Positions 1-9,710 of a DNA stretch of 64,000 nucleotides are shown here, piece after piece. The stretch is from Saccharopolyspora hirsuta (GTDB taxonomy: Bacteria; Actinomycetota; Actinomycetes; Mycobacteriales; Pseudonocardiaceae), in the NCBI RefSeq assembly GCF_008630535.1, contig NZ_VWPH01000007.1:62001-126000 (forward strand), written 5' to 3'. Made by a program: the position numbers and the translations under genes. The notes under the pieces are model-generated. The model had not been told where the DNA came from. It was given only the letters and a program-made list of their open reading frames with translations, and searched no databases. Position 1 is the stretch's first letter, and each line of letters opens with the position of its first letter.

Positions 1-1
1 G

Positions 2-883
<882 letters not shown>

Positions 884-901
884 TCCGGGCTCGGACGAAC
901 G

Positions 902-945
902 CGAAGGGCGCCCCCGACCGAAAGCCAGGTCGGGGGCGCCCTTCG
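902..945. terminator. Bidirectional hairpin terminator
   Basis: Perfect 17-bp inverted repeat (arms 902-918 and 929-945, starting CGAAGGGCGC) with a 10-nt loop. It sits between the gdhA stop and the stop of the convergent transporter gene. There is no U-tract on either strand, which is common for actinomycete terminators. Confidence 0.8.
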
Positions 946-957
946 TCGAATCCGGCG

Positions 958-2259
958 TCAGACCGTGCGGGGACGTCCGGCAATCACGCCGAAGACCGCC
1001 TGGACCGCGACCACCACCAGGAGCACCACCAGCGACGCCGACCACTGGTGGGTCACGTCGTGCAGGACGCCGAACAGGAACGGCCCGAAGGACGCGATCA
1101 GGTAGCCGATGCTCTGCGACATCGCCGACAGCGAGCTGGTGTCGGCGGCGTTGGCCGTGCGCAGCGAGATGAGCACCAGGGCCAGCGGGAACGCGCTCAT
1201 GCCGATGCCGATCGCCAGCGCCCACACCACCGGCATGGTCAGCGGCGCCAGCAGCAGGCCGAGCAGACCGCTGATGGTGAGCACCGCCAGCCCGATGGCC
1301 CAGCCCGACTGGCTGCGGGTCTTGGTCACCAGCGGCGGCAGGACCATGTTGATCGGCACGCCGACCAGCAGCAGGAGGCCGAGCAGCATGCCCGCGGTGG
1401 TGCCGTCGATCCCGGCGCCCTTGAACACCTCGGGCAGCCAGCCCATCACGACGTAGGCGACCAACGACTGCAGCGCGAAGTACCCGGTGATCACCCACGC
1501 CAGCGGGCTGCGCATCAGCGACCGCCGCGGCCCGGTCGAGGCCGTCACCTGCCTCGCCGACGAGCGGCGGGCGGTGGCCGGAACCCACACGCACAGCGCG
1601 GCCAGCGCCACCACCGCCCAGGTGGCCAGCGCGAGCCGCCAGCTGCCGGTGGCGGAGTTCAGGTACGGCGTCAGCGCGGAGCCGGTCGAGCCGCCCGCGG
1701 CCATCGCCGTCGTGTAGAGCGCGGTCGCCATCCCGACCTTGGTCGGGAACGACTCCTTGACCACCACCGGGATCAGCACGTTGCACATCGCGATCGCCGC
1801 GCACACCAGGACCGTGCCGCTGAGCACCGTCCACGGACCGCCGACGGTCCGCAGCAGCATCGCGGCGGTCAGCACCGCCAACGAGACCCCGATGACCTTG
1901 TTGATGCCCATCCGCCGCGCCAGCAGCGGAGCACCGATGCCCGCCACGCCGAAGCACAGCGTGGGCACGGACGTCACCACGCTCGCCCAGGTGCTGGAAG
2001 CGCCGAGCGAGTCCCGGACCTCACCGAGCACCGACGCCAGGCTGGTGACCGCCGGGCGCATGTTCGCCGCCGCGAGCGCGACACCGGCGAGCAGCAGACC
2101 GCCACCGGCGGTCGCGAGGTGCCGGTTCGGGTTGACGGTCTCCGCGGCACCGTCGTTCTCGCGGGCGAGCGCGTCCGGGTGCACATCGGTGGGGAGTCGG
2201 GTGGCATCCTGGTCAGCCACATGGTCAGGGACGTGCTGGGTGCGTGACTCGGTGGACAT
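958..2259 (-). CDS. MFS transporter, CynX/NimT (cyanate transporter-like) family
   Basis: Integral membrane protein of about 433 residues with some twelve hydrophobic segments after a charged, probably cytoplasmic N-terminus of about 45 residues. The stretch AANMRPAVTSLASVLGEVRD just after the first segment is typical of the CynX/NimT branch of the major facilitator superfamily (cyanate or 2-nitroimidazole transporters). The substrate cannot be read from sequence. The start is ATG at 2259; a GTG one codon upstream is possible. It is divergent from a FadR-type GntR gene with under 50 bp between starts, so that regulator very likely controls this transporter. Its 3' end faces gdhA across a shared terminator. 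Confidence 0.85.
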   Translation of the reverse strand: MSTESRTQHVPDHVADQDATRLPTDVHPDALARENDGAAETVNPNRHLATAGGGLLLAGVALAAANMRPAVTSLASVLGEVRDSLGASSTWASVVTSVPTLCFGVAGIGAPLLARRMGINKVIGVSLAVLTAAMLLRTVGGPWTVLSGTVLVCAAIAMCNVLIPVVVKESFPTKVGMATALYTTAMAAGGSTGSALTPYLNSATGSWRLALATWAVVALAALCVWVPATARRSSARQVTASTGPRRSLMRSPLAWVITGYFALQSLVAYVVMGWLPEVFKGAGIDGTTAGMLLGLLLLVGVPINMVLPPLVTKTRSQSGWAIGLAVLTISGLLGLLLAPLTMPVVWALAIGIGMSAFPLALVLISLRTANAADTSSLSAMSQSIGYLIASFGPFLFGVLHDVTHQWSASLVVLLVVVAVQAVFGVIAGRPRTV

Positions 2260-2274
2260 CACGACCTAGTATGT

Positions 2275-2291
2275 CAAACGTAGGATGTTTG
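2275..2291. promoter_or_regulatory. Candidate GntR operator between divergent genes
   Basis: Inverted repeat CAAAC-N7-GTTTG (arms 2275-2279 and 2287-2291) in the only noncoding DNA between the transporter and GntR starts. It would cover the start region of both promoters. Short arms and the lack of a second copy make this tentative. Confidence 0.35.
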
Positions 2292-2308
2292 GACGAAAGG
2301 ACCTGTCA

Positions 2309-3004
2309 GTGCCTTTGGTCACCGCCAAACGGACCGGGCTGGTCGATCAGGTCATCGCCCAGATCCGCGAACTCGTGACGTCCGGGGAATGGCCGCTGGG
2401 CGAGAAGATCCCGCCCGAGGCCGAACTGGTGGCCGCGCTCGGCGTCGGGCGCAACACCGTCCGCGAAGCGGTGCGCGCGCTCTCCCACGCCGGACTGCTG
2501 GAGGTCCGGCAGGGCGACGGCACGTTCGTGCGCGCCACCAACGAGATCTCCGGCGCGGTTCGCAAGCTGTGCGGGCAGGAGCTGCGCCAGGTCCTGGAGG
2601 TTCGGCGCGCGCTGGAGGTCGAGGGCGCGCGATTGGCCGCGAAGACGCGCACCGAGGACGACCTGCGGGAGATGTCGGCCTGCCTGACCGAGCGCGACGC
2701 AGCCGTGCAGAACCGGGACAGCGAATCGGTCGTCACCACCGACACCGAGTTCCACCGGCTCCTGGTCGCGGCCTCGCACAACCCGGTGCTCATCTCGCTC
2801 TACGACGGGATCCGCGAAGCGGTGACCTCCAGCGTGGCGACCACCTTCAACCCCGAGATCCCGCCGGAGCAGCACGTCTCGCACACGGCGCTGCTCGCCG
2901 CGGTGCGCGACGGCGATCCGCGGCGGGCCGCGGAGGAAGCGGGCGGGTTCCTGGACGAGCTGCTCGCCCAGATGGGTCCTCAGGCCGAGGAATCCGGCCA
3001 GTAG
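2309..3004 (+). CDS. FadR-subfamily GntR transcriptional regulator
   Basis: Cytoplasmic one-component regulator of 231 residues. An N-terminal winged helix (about residues 8-72, with LGVGRNTVREAVRALSHAGL as the recognition part) is followed by an all-helical FCD ligand domain containing EFHRLLVAASHNPVL. I chose the GTG at 2309 over the in-frame ATG at 2285 because GAAAGGA lies 8 nt upstream of it and the protein then begins VPLVTAKRTGLVDQV, like homologues. The divergent CynX-like transporter is the obvious target; FCD domains usually bind small carboxylates. The last 25 bp overlap the convergent antitoxin gene. Confidence 0.88.
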   Translation: MPLVTAKRTGLVDQVIAQIRELVTSGEWPLGEKIPPEAELVAALGVGRNTVREAVRALSHAGLLEVRQGDGTFVRATNEISGAVRKLCGQELRQVLEVRRALEVEGARLAAKTRTEDDLREMSACLTERDAAVQNRDSESVVTTDTEFHRLLVAASHNPVLISLYDGIREAVTSSVATTFNPEIPPEQHVSHTALLAAVRDGDPRRAAEEAGGFLDELLAQMGPQAEESGQ

Positions 3005-3222
3005 TCGGTCCCGACGTCGAAGGCCTCGGCACCGGCCGGGACCACCCAGGATCCCGCGATCAGGCCGGTGGCGAAGCCACCGCCGGACCGGCCCTGCACC
3101 GGCAGCAGCTGGACCGACGGCGCGCCGAACCGGGTGATCACGATCTCCTCCCCCGATTCGGCGCGGTCCAGCAGCTCGACCAACCGCTCGCGGGCTTCGT
3201 CAACGGAGAACTCGACAGCCAT
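2980..3222 (-). CDS. Phd/YefM-family antitoxin, orphan
   Basis: 80-residue protein with the Phd/YefM fold signature at its N-terminus (DEARERLVELLDRAESGEEI followed by VITRFGAPSVQLLP). In complete type II toxin-antitoxin systems this N-terminal region binds DNA and dimerises, and the C-terminus wraps the toxin. No toxin gene is present: 51 bp upstream is the stop of cobQ and downstream is the convergent GntR gene, whose 3' end it overlaps by 25 bp. No good Shine-Dalgarno precedes the ATG. It may be a relic, or a regulator acting with an unlinked toxin. Family call is good; function is unproven. Confidence 0.75.
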   Translation of the reverse strand: MAVEFSVDEARERLVELLDRAESGEEIVITRFGAPSVQLLPVQGRSGGGFATGLIAGSWVVPAGAEAFDVGTDYWPDSSA

Positions 3223-3273
3223 GCCGACGACGTTACCCGCGTCACACCGCGAAGGCCCGCATTCGCCGCGGTC

Positions 3274-4794
3274 TCAGCCGAAACTGCGGCGCAGCGTCGG
3301 GAGCCCGGCGGGGGCTCCCCCGTCGAGCAGCCGCCGCAGGGCGTCGGTGTCCAGGTGCTTCTCCACCAGGTCGCCGAGCAGGTCGAGCTGCCCGGCGCGG
3401 ATGTCGGCGAACACCGTGTCCCCGGCCGGTTCGAAGCCGTCCCGCCCGGCGCGCCGGGCCGCCCAGCGCAGGAAGGACCGCCGGAAGGCGTCGTTCTCGA
3501 ACAGCCCGTGCCAGTGCGTGCCGAGCACGGATCCGGCGATGCCGCCCTCCGGCTGCCCGTCGGCGGTGGTGACCAGCGGTTCGAGCTCGCCGCGGCGGAC
3601 CGGCTGCCCGTGGTGGATCTCGTAGCCGGAGACCGGCTCGCCGAACGCGCGACCGCTGGGCCGCGCCAGGGTCTTGCGGGCCGCGAACTCGATCTCCAGG
3701 TCCAGCAGCCCGAGCCCGTCGACCGCCCCCGCACCGGATTCGACCTCGTCGTGGATGCGCCGGGTCAGCATCTGGAAACCGCCGCAGATCCCGGCCACCG
3801 GCAGCCCGGCGCGGGCGTGCGCGAGGACCGCGTCGGCCAGCCCGCTGCTGCGCAGCCAGGCCAGGTCCGCCGCGGTCGACTTGGACCCGGGCAGCACCAC
3901 CAGGTCGGCGTCGGACAGCCGCGAGGGCTCGGTGACGAACCGCACCGCGACGCCCGGCTCCGCGGCCAGCGCTTCGACGTCCGTGGCGTTGGAGATCCGC
4001 GGGAGCCGCGGCACCGCGACCCGCAACCACTGGTCGCCCCGGGGCGGCGCGGGCCGCCCGACGACGCCGTCCGCGGCGTAGGAGAGCGAGTCCTCGGCGT
4101 CCAGCCACAGCTCCTCGGCCCACGGCAGCACGCCGTGCACCGGACGTCCGGTCAGCTCCCGCAGCTGGTCCAGCCCGGGTTCCAGCAGCGCCGGGTCACC
4201 GCGGAACTTGTTGATCACGAACCCGGCGATCAGCGCCTGGTCCGCCGCGTCCAGCAGCGCGAGGGTGCCGAAGAGCTGCGCGAACACGCCGCCGCGGTCG
4301 ATGTCGCCGACCACCAGCGCCGGAAGTCCGGCGGCCCGCGCCAGCCCCATGTTCGCGATGTCGTTGGCCCGCAGGTTGATCTCGGCGGGCGACCCGGCGC
4401 CCTCGCAGATCACGTGGTCGTGCTCGGCCCGCAGCTCTTCCAATGTGGACACCACGGTGTCCAGCAGGGCGGCCTTGCGGGCCCGGTAGGACATCGCGGT
4501 CACCTCACCGGCGACCCGCCCGAGCACCACGACCTGCGAACTGCGGTCGCTGCCCGGCTTGAGCAGCACCGGGTTGAACCGCACCGAGGGCTCGAGCCCG
4601 CACGCGGCGGCCTGCACCGCCTGGGCCCGCCCGATCTCCCCGCCGTCGGGCGTGACGACGGAGTTGTTGGACATGTTCTGGGCCTTGAACGGAGCCACCC
4701 GCGCCCCGCTCCGGGCCAACCACCGGCAGATCCCGGCGGTGACGACGCTCTTCCCGGCATCCGAGGTGGTTCCGGCCACCAACAACGCATTCAC
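3274..4794 (-). CDS. cobQ: Cobyric acid synthase
   Basis: 506-residue glutamine-dependent amidase that converts adenosylcobyrinate a,c-diamide to cobyric acid in cobalamin synthesis. The N-terminus is a dethiobiotin-synthetase-like ATP-binding domain ([18 protein letters not shown]). The C-terminus is a class I glutamine amidotransferase domain with the nucleophile Cys337 in [10 protein letters not shown] and the catalytic His in GTHWHGLF. Length matches the family. The start is GTG at 4794. It stands alone here; no other cob gene is in the window. Upstream are the divergent secretion-type genes and downstream is the orphan antitoxin. Confidence 0.95.
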   Translation of the reverse strand: MNALLVAGTTSDAGKSVVTAGICRWLARSGARVAPFKAQNMSNNSVVTPDGGEIGRAQAVQAAACGLEPSVRFNPVLLKPGSDRSSQVVVLGRVAGEVTAMSYRARKAALLDTVVSTLEELRAEHDHVICEGAGSPAEINLRANDIANMGLARAAGLPALVVGDIDRGGVFAQLFGTLALLDAADQALIAGFVINKFRGDPALLEPGLDQLRELTGRPVHGVLPWAEELWLDAEDSLSYAADGVVGRPAPPRGDQWLRVAVPRLPRISNATDVEALAAEPGVAVRFVTEPSRLSDADLVVLPGSKSTAADLAWLRSSGLADAVLAHARAGLPVAGICGGFQMLTRRIHDEVESGAGAVDGLGLLDLEIEFAARKTLARPSGRAFGEPVSGYEIHHGQPVRRGELEPLVTTADGQPEGGIAGSVLGTHWHGLFENDAFRRSFLRWAARRAGRDGFEPAGDTVFADIRAGQLDLLGDLVEKHLDTDALRRLLDGGAPAGLPTLRRSFG

Positions 4795-4910
4795 GAGAAC
4801 TTCCTATCCCATCGCCCGAGTTGCTCGCGCAAATTCCGTCGCACACCACATGCCTCCAGCACGCTCCTCTACTCTCTCCGCAACGCCCGGGTACACCGAT
4901 TTGAGGAACG

Positions 4911-5345
4911 ATGCATCCAGACGATTGGCTGAGCCAGTACGACTCCAAACTGCGGAAGCTCAAGGAGGACACCGACCGCGCGCAGTCCGAGCTCTCGCAG
5001 CTCGGTGCCACTGCCACGTCCCGCGACGGGCAGGTGACGGTCCGGGTCAACAGCAGCGGTGTGCTGGAGGACATCCAGTTCGGCCACGGCTTCCAGCACC
5101 CCAAGCCCGACCAGGTCGCAGCCTCGATCATGGAGTGCGTCCGCCGGGCCCAGCGGGACGCCGCTGGCCAGATGGTCGACGTCATGCAGCAGTTCGTCGG
5201 CGACGGGACGGCGCTGGACTTCGTCAAGAGCAGCCTCCCGCACGGCTACGCCGGGGACGGCACCGATCCGGACGAGACCCCGAAGCGCCCGGCCCCGCCC
5301 GCCGACGAGGACGACTACGACAACGGCGGGAGCTTCCTGCGATGA
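4911..5345 (+). CDS. YbaB/EbfC-family DNA-binding protein
   Basis: 144-residue protein with a YbaB/EbfC-type fold at about residues 10-100 (helix SKLRKLKEDTDRAQSELSQL, then the strand DGQVTVRVNSSGVLEDIQF) and an acidic proline-rich tail ending DEDDYDNGGSFLR. Classical YbaB proteins bind nucleoid DNA and lie next to dnaX/recR. In actinomycetes divergent copies head operons of WxG/EspC-type secretion proteins, as here. TTGAGGAACG precedes the ATG. The stop overlaps the next ATG (ATGA), indicating translational coupling. The role in such clusters is not established. Confidence 0.8.
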   Translation: MHPDDWLSQYDSKLRKLKEDTDRAQSELSQLGATATSRDGQVTVRVNSSGVLEDIQFGHGFQHPKPDQVAASIMECVRRAQRDAAGQMVDVMQQFVGDGTALDFVKSSLPHGYAGDGTDPDETPKRPAPPADEDDYDNGGSFLR

Positions 5346-5662
5346 GCGACGACGGCTTCAAGGCCGACGTGCCGGTGATCAAGGAGCACAGCGGCCAGGT
5401 CCAGGGCTTCGCCAACCGCGTGAAGACGGCGCACGGCGCGGCCCAGACCACGCTGGACAGCAACGCGTTCGGCATCTTCGGCCAGTTCCTGGCGATGCAG
5501 TGCACCGCCCAGGGCGAGCTCACCAAGTCCGCCATCGAAACCGGCGCGAGAGCGCTGGAGGCCATCAAGACGGCGCTGGACGAGACCGCGGCCGAGTACG
5601 AGCGGACCGACCAGGAGAACAGCGACTTCATCAAGGGGGTGACCGTTGAGTTCGGAAAGTGA
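5342..5662 (+). CDS. EspC/DUF2580-type type VII secretion target-like protein
   Basis: 106-residue, almost entirely helical protein resembling the EspC/DUF2580 family of small ESX-associated proteins: about 100 residues, no signal peptide, two amphipathic helices separated near SNAFGIFGQFLAMQC. It ends with ALDETAAEYERTDQENSDFI, close to the YxxxD/E export motif region. It starts on the ATG that overlaps the YbaB stop, and its own end overlaps the start of the next gene by 17 bp, so the three are co-translated. No ESX ATPase (EccC) or membrane component is in the window. Assignment rests on size, helix pattern and context. Confidence 0.7.
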   Translation: MSDDGFKADVPVIKEHSGQVQGFANRVKTAHGAAQTTLDSNAFGIFGQFLAMQCTAQGELTKSAIETGARALEAIKTALDETAAEYERTDQENSDFIKGVTVEFGK

Positions 5663-6755
5663 CCTCGTCGTCACGGCCGACGAGTCCTCGAAGGAGTCCG
5701 AGGCGAAGGGGACGGCCAACCCGGCCAGCGGTGCCGGTGGTGTCGAGAACGTCATCGGCACCGTCCAGTCGATCCAGAACGGCGACTGGGACTCCGCCGG
5801 GCTGAACGCGCTCGGCGTCGGCGTCGACGCGGTCGGCCTCGCCGCCGACCCGCTGGCCACCCTGGCCAGCTGGGGAGTCGGGTGGTTGATGGAGAACGTC
5901 TCCTTCCTGCGGGAGCCCTTCGACGCGCTGATGGGCAACCCGGACGCCATCAGCGGCATGGCCAGCACCTGGGAGAACATCGGCAAGGAGCTCAAGGCGG
6001 TCGGCCAGGAGTACGGCCAGTCCGCGCAGGGCACCACCTCCTGGGAGGGCAAGGCCGGTGACGCCTACCGCACCCTCGGCGCCGACACCGCCAAGACCGT
6101 CGACGCGCTCGGCGAGGCGTGCAACGGCATGAAGGCCGCGGTGGACGGCGCCGGTGTCGTGGTCGGCGCGGTGCGCGGCATCGTCCGCGACCTCATCGCC
6201 GGGGCCATCGGCGAGATCATCTCCATCGTCCTCAAGTGGGGCCTGGCGGCCGTCGCCACCGCGGGCATCGCGGCGGGCGGGATGATCGCCGAAGCAGTCC
6301 AGACCGCGATCACCTGGGCTGGCAAGATCAAGGGCTGGATGGACAAACTCGCCGACGTCCTGAAGAACCTGTCCAACGTCCTGAACAAGCTCGGTTCCGC
6401 CGGGCAGTCGCTCAAGACCAAGGTGGACGACTTCTTCAGCGGCCTCGCCAACGCGCCGAGCGCCAGCGTCGTCAACCCCAACGCCCAGAAGGCCGTCACC
6501 GGTCAAGGAGTGAAGGAGCTCGGTGAGGGTCTGCAGAGTTCCACGACCGGTCGGCTCAAGGACGCCTGGGCGGGCTTCAAGGCGGGCGGCGCCGAGTACA
6601 AGCCTTGGGCGGAAGGCAACCTCTTCCAGAAGCCGACCGTCGACATGGGCCCGGACGGCGGTCGCGCGAAGATGACCTACGAGGTGACCAAGGGCGCGGC
6701 CGCGCTGGACGACGGCAAGGACCTCGCGCACGAGAACCAGCAGGAGCAGAAGTAG
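5646..6755 (+). CDS. WxG-domain secretion-associated protein with hydrophobic centre
   Basis: 369-residue protein. A low-complexity N-terminus leads into a helical WxG100/PPE-like region with the hairpin signature TTSWEGKAGDAYR at about residues 125-137. Next comes a long Ala/Gly-rich hydrophobic stretch (about 165-220) that may insert in membranes, a helical linker, and a polar C-terminus without a recognisable toxin fold. The start is TTG at 5646, preceded by AAGGGGGT at 5 nt; no better start exists in frame. In related clusters such proteins carry variable C-terminal toxin domains and are type VII substrates. Here the tail is short and may be non-toxic or degenerate. Confidence 0.65.
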   Translation: MSSESDLVVTADESSKESEAKGTANPASGAGGVENVIGTVQSIQNGDWDSAGLNALGVGVDAVGLAADPLATLASWGVGWLMENVSFLREPFDALMGNPDAISGMASTWENIGKELKAVGQEYGQSAQGTTSWEGKAGDAYRTLGADTAKTVDALGEACNGMKAAVDGAGVVVGAVRGIVRDLIAGAIGEIISIVLKWGLAAVATAGIAAGGMIAEAVQTAITWAGKIKGWMDKLADVLKNLSNVLNKLGSAGQSLKTKVDDFFSGLANAPSASVVNPNAQKAVTGQGVKELGEGLQSSTTGRLKDAWAGFKAGGAEYKPWAEGNLFQKPTVDMGPDGGRAKMTYEVTKGAAALDDGKDLAHENQQEQK

Positions 6756-7412
6756 GTGAGGTCGGTGTGGAGGTCGGACAACCCGGTCGCCCGCGTCCTG
6801 CGGGTGCTGATCGGGTTCGGCATCGTCGCGCTGATCGCCTTCACCGCGCTCACGGTGATCTTCTCCTTCCAGCGCAAGACGGAGGCGACGAACGCCACGG
6901 CGCGGGTGACCGCGTGCGAGGACACCGGGCCGATCACCCGCCGCGGCTTCGGTCACAACTGGAACTGCACGGCGACCATCCGCGATGACGAGTCCGGCGA
7001 GACCTGGACGACCGACATCGACATGAACTTCTTCACCCCGGAGGACATCGGACAGGACAAGCGGCTCTACTGGGGCTACGGCGGCAACCGGATGGTCACC
7101 TCGGACTACCGGGTGTACGCCTCCCCGGAGGGGGTTTCCGCGGGCACCTACGCCGTGATCTCAGCGGCGGTCGGGTTCCCGGCGATCATGGCGATGCTCT
7201 GGTTCTTCGCCAAGGCTGTCGTGTGGGGGTTCTCCCAGGAAGAGCAGCGGAAGTTCTGGGAGAAGATCCACGGCACGCCGGAACAACGCGCCGCGAAGAA
7301 GCAGAAGGAGCTCGAAGAGCGCCAAGCCCGCAAAGCCCGGCTGGCGCGGTACGCCGAGATCAAGGAAGCCCGCCGCAGGGCGAAGGAGGAACGCCGTCGG
7401 GCCGGGCGCTAG
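6756..7412 (+). CDS. Two-TM membrane protein with charged C-terminal coiled coil
   Basis: 218-residue protein of unknown function, starting on the GTG immediately after the previous stop. It has a hydrophobic segment at about residues 14-36, an extracytoplasmic region of about 95 residues with two cysteines (ACEDTG and WNCTATIRD) that could form a disulfide, a second hydrophobic segment at about 131-157, and a very basic/acidic helical tail rich in Lys, Glu and Arg. The layout resembles DUF3592-like proteins. Tight spacing places it in the YbaB-EspC-WxG operon. Its stop codon overlaps that of the convergent gene. An immunity or anchoring role is only a guess. Confidence 0.6.
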   Translation: MRSVWRSDNPVARVLRVLIGFGIVALIAFTALTVIFSFQRKTEATNATARVTACEDTGPITRRGFGHNWNCTATIRDDESGETWTTDIDMNFFTPEDIGQDKRLYWGYGGNRMVTSDYRVYASPEGVSAGTYAVISAAVGFPAIMAMLWFFAKAVVWGFSQEEQRKFWEKIHGTPEQRAAKKQKELEERQARKARLARYAEIKEARRRAKEERRRAGR

Positions 7413-7966
7413 CGCACCAGGTCCGGCCTGACCTCCGACACTGCCCGGGTGAGCCGCTGCACGGTGGCTTTCCCGGGCAGTTCCAGTTGCGCCTCCGGCG
7501 GGTTCGGGCTCTTCAGCAGCACCGCGTGCCGCACGCCGAACGCCCGGTCGGCCGGGTGGAGCACCAGCGCGGCAGGCGTCGGCCTGGAGTTCGGGTCGTC
7601 CTTCGCCTTCGGCTTCGGCTCCTGGCCGCGCACCGCGCGCAGCTCGCCCCACGAGATGAAGTCGGTGTCACCGCCGCTGCGCAACCACAGGCCGCGCTCG
7701 TCCACCCGGACCTGATGCCCCTTGAACAGCATGAACAGCCCGCCGACCAGCATGATCAGGGCGAACGGCGCGAAGATCGCGGCGAAGACCCAGCCGATCA
7801 CCGGGTGGTGCCCCTCGGCTGCCACACCGGGCTCGACGGCGTAGAGCACGAACATCCCGTCGAAGGCGCACAGGAACAACGCGCCCGCGAGGAATCCCCA
7901 GCCGTACCGGTACCGGACGACCTTCGCCGAACGGCTCGGCGCCCACGTCTCGCTGTGCACGGGCAC
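7409..7966 (-). CDS. Two-TM protein with PH-like C-terminal domain
   Basis: 185-residue hypothetical membrane protein. Two hydrophobic segments (about residues 25-46 and 57-82) precede a soluble domain beginning VRVDERGLWLRSGGDTDFIS, whose strand pattern resembles the small bacterial PH-like domains of actinobacterial membrane proteins. The start is GTG at 7966, with TAGGCT two bases upstream, so a leaderless transcript is possible; a second GTG lies two codons inside. It converges on the preceding operon with stops overlapping by 4 bp. No function is recognised. Confidence 0.65.
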   Translation of the reverse strand: MPVHSETWAPSRSAKVVRYRYGWGFLAGALFLCAFDGMFVLYAVEPGVAAEGHHPVIGWVFAAIFAPFALIMLVGGLFMLFKGHQVRVDERGLWLRSGGDTDFISWGELRAVRGQEPKPKAKDDPNSRPTPAALVLHPADRAFGVRHAVLLKSPNPPEAQLELPGKATVQRLTRAVSEVRPDLVR

Positions 7967-8056
7967 CGAGCCTAGACGCTTCAGCCGCAGGCGCGACGCC
8001 TTCAGCCACGAGGTATGAGCTGCCGCAAGCGCGAAGCGCTCAACCTTCCCTGCACT

Positions 8057-8914
8057 TCACGGCAGGGTCAGGATCTCGTTGCCGTCCTCGGTGATCAGGA
8101 TGGTGTGCTCGAACTGGGCCGTCCAGCTCTTGTCCTTGGTGGTGACCGTCCAGCCGTCGTCCCACAGGTCGTACTCGTGGGTGCCGAGGGTGATCATCGG
8201 CTCGATGGTGAAGGTCATGCCCGGTTCGAGGATGGTCTGCACCGACGGCTCGTCGTAGTGCAGGATCACCAGCCCGCTGTGGAACGAGCGGCCGATGCCG
8301 TGCCCGGTGAAGTCGCGGACCACGCCGTAGCCGAAGCGCTTGGCGTAGGACTCGATGACGCGGCCGATCACGTTGAGCTGGCGGCCCGGCTTGGCGGCCT
8401 TGATGCCGCGCATCATCGCCTCGTGGGTGCGCTCGACCAGCAGCCGCGCCTCTTCGGAGACCTCCCCGGCCAGGAACGTCGCGTTGGTGTCGCCGTGCAC
8501 GCCGCCGACGAAGCCGGTCACGTCGACGTTGACGATGTCGCCGTCCTCGATGACCGTCGAGTCCGGGATGCCGTGGCAGATCACCTCGTTCAGCGAGGTG
8601 CAGGAGGACTTCGGGAAACCCCGGTAGCCGAGCGTCGACGGGTACACGCCGTGGTCGCAGAAGAACTCGTGCACGACCGCGTCGACGTGGTCGGTGGTCA
8701 CGCCGGGCTGCACCGCCTTGCCCGCCTCGACGAGCGCCTGCGCGGCGAGCTTGCCCACGACCCGCATCGCCTCGATGACCTCGGGCGGCTGCACGTCGGG
8801 GTCGGTACCGCGCTTGGGAGCCGGCTTGTCGACGTACTCGGGACGCTCGATGTGCGCGGGGACTGGGCGGCGCGGCGTCTGCACGCCTGGTTGCAACGGA
8901 GCTCGAACCGGCAT
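8057..8914 (-). CDS. map: Methionine aminopeptidase, type I
   Basis: 285-residue metalloprotease that removes the initiator methionine from nascent proteins. The dimetal ligands are visible in order: Asp in [25 protein letters not shown] strands, His in [11 protein letters not shown], Glu in [10 protein letters not shown] and Glu in [12 protein letters not shown]. The N-terminal extension of about 40 residues ([19 protein letters not shown]) is the one found in actinobacterial MapB-type enzymes. I used ATG at 8914; an in-frame GTG at 8923 would add three residues. It lies upstream of VapBC and the penicillin-binding lipoprotein in an order also known from mycobacteria. Confidence 0.95.
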   Translation of the reverse strand: MPVRAPLQPGVQTPRRPVPAHIERPEYVDKPAPKRGTDPDVQPPEVIEAMRVVGKLAAQALVEAGKAVQPGVTTDHVDAVVHEFFCDHGVYPSTLGYRGFPKSSCTSLNEVICHGIPDSTVIEDGDIVNVDVTGFVGGVHGDTNATFLAGEVSEEARLLVERTHEAMMRGIKAAKPGRQLNVIGRVIESYAKRFGYGVVRDFTGHGIGRSFHSGLVILHYDEPSVQTILEPGMTFTIEPMITLGTHEYDLWDDGWTVTTKDKSWTAQFEHTILITEDGNEILTLP

Positions 8915-8989
8915 GCCCCCCACTCTAACCGCGCCGCCCGGCCGAACTCAGAGCGGTGACGGCGGGTCAGCCGGTCCTCGGCGGTGCGG

Positions 8990-9385
8990 TCAGTTCGCGC
9001 CCGGGGAGGCGGTGGCCAGGCCCGCTTCCTCCGCCGCGGCCAGCAGGGCCGGGTCGTAGGAGAGGTAGGCCACCAGGCCGTCCTTGATCTTGCAGGCCGA
9101 TGCCAGGTGGACGGCGTCCACCGGCCCCACCTTGGCCTGCAGCTCGCTGGCCGCGTCCAGCACGTCCTGCTTGACCGGCAGGTGGTCGATCTTGGAGATG
9201 ATGATCGCGGCCAGGTCCACCGCGTGCGGCCCGATCTCGCGGAAGGTCCGCAGCACGTCGACCTTGGACAGCGCGCTGGTGACCCTGGGGTGCTCCCAGC
9301 GCTCGCGGACCCACTGGCTCAGCGCCTTGCTCTCCGGCTCGGGGGCGATCAGCTTGATCAGCGCGGAGGAATCGAAGTAGATCAA
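8990..9385 (-). CDS. vapC: VapC-family PIN-domain ribonuclease toxin
   Basis: 131-residue PIN-domain protein. The acidic metal-binding residues of the family are visible: Asp5 in MIYFDSSALIKL, a central acidic region around PEPESKALSQW, and Asp in GPVDAVHLASA. VapC toxins cleave tRNA or rRNA when the antitoxin is degraded. The start is TTG at 9385, sharing the four bases TTGA with the antitoxin stop, so toxin translation is coupled to the antitoxin. AGGAGCG lies upstream. The pair is complete and intact; activity cannot be judged from sequence. Confidence 0.88.
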   Translation of the reverse strand: MIYFDSSALIKLIAPEPESKALSQWVRERWEHPRVTSALSKVDVLRTFREIGPHAVDLAAIIISKIDHLPVKQDVLDAASELQAKVGPVDAVHLASACKIKDGLVAYLSYDPALLAAAEEAGLATASPGAN

Positions 9386-9654
9386 AACCGCTCCTGTTCA
9401 CGCCTGCGCAGCAGCCGGTCGGACACGCTCGGGGTGGGCGCTGCGGGCAACGGGTCGGGCAGCTCGCCGCCGTCGCCGGGCACCAGCTCCCCGGCCGCGA
9501 CGAGCTCGTCGTACAGGGCTTGGTCACGCGTGGGCGGAGCCAGCACTGCGACGGTGCGACCTCGGTCGGTCACCAGGATCGACTCGCCGGCGGCGACCCG
9601 CTTCAGGTACCGGCTCGCGTTCTGCCGCAGCTCGCGCACACCGATCCGCTCCAT
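9382..9654 (-). CDS. vapB: Phd/YefM-type antitoxin of the VapC pair
   Basis: 90-residue antitoxin. Its N-terminal 50 residues form the Phd/YefM DNA-binding dimer (MERIGVRELRQNASRYLKRV, then ESILVTDRGRTVAVLAP). The proline-rich C-terminal part (about 70-90) would neutralise the PIN toxin encoded immediately downstream. Such pairs normally repress their own promoter. The stop overlaps the TTG start of the toxin. The next gene upstream on this strand is the penicillin-binding lipoprotein, which ends 56 bp away. Confidence 0.85.
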   Translation of the reverse strand: MERIGVRELRQNASRYLKRVAAGESILVTDRGRTVAVLAPPTRDQALYDELVAAGELVPGDGGELPDPLPAAPTPSVSDRLLRRREQERF

Positions 9655-9710
9655 GAGCTACAACGTAGCACAACGATCACCCGCCGCGATCACCCGAACA
9701 CGTGACGCGA

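Noticed and set aside
2389..4932. Open frame of 847 codons on the plus strand
   Set aside because: It runs out of frame through GntR, then antisense to cobQ and into the YbaB promoter; composition is that of a GC artefact.
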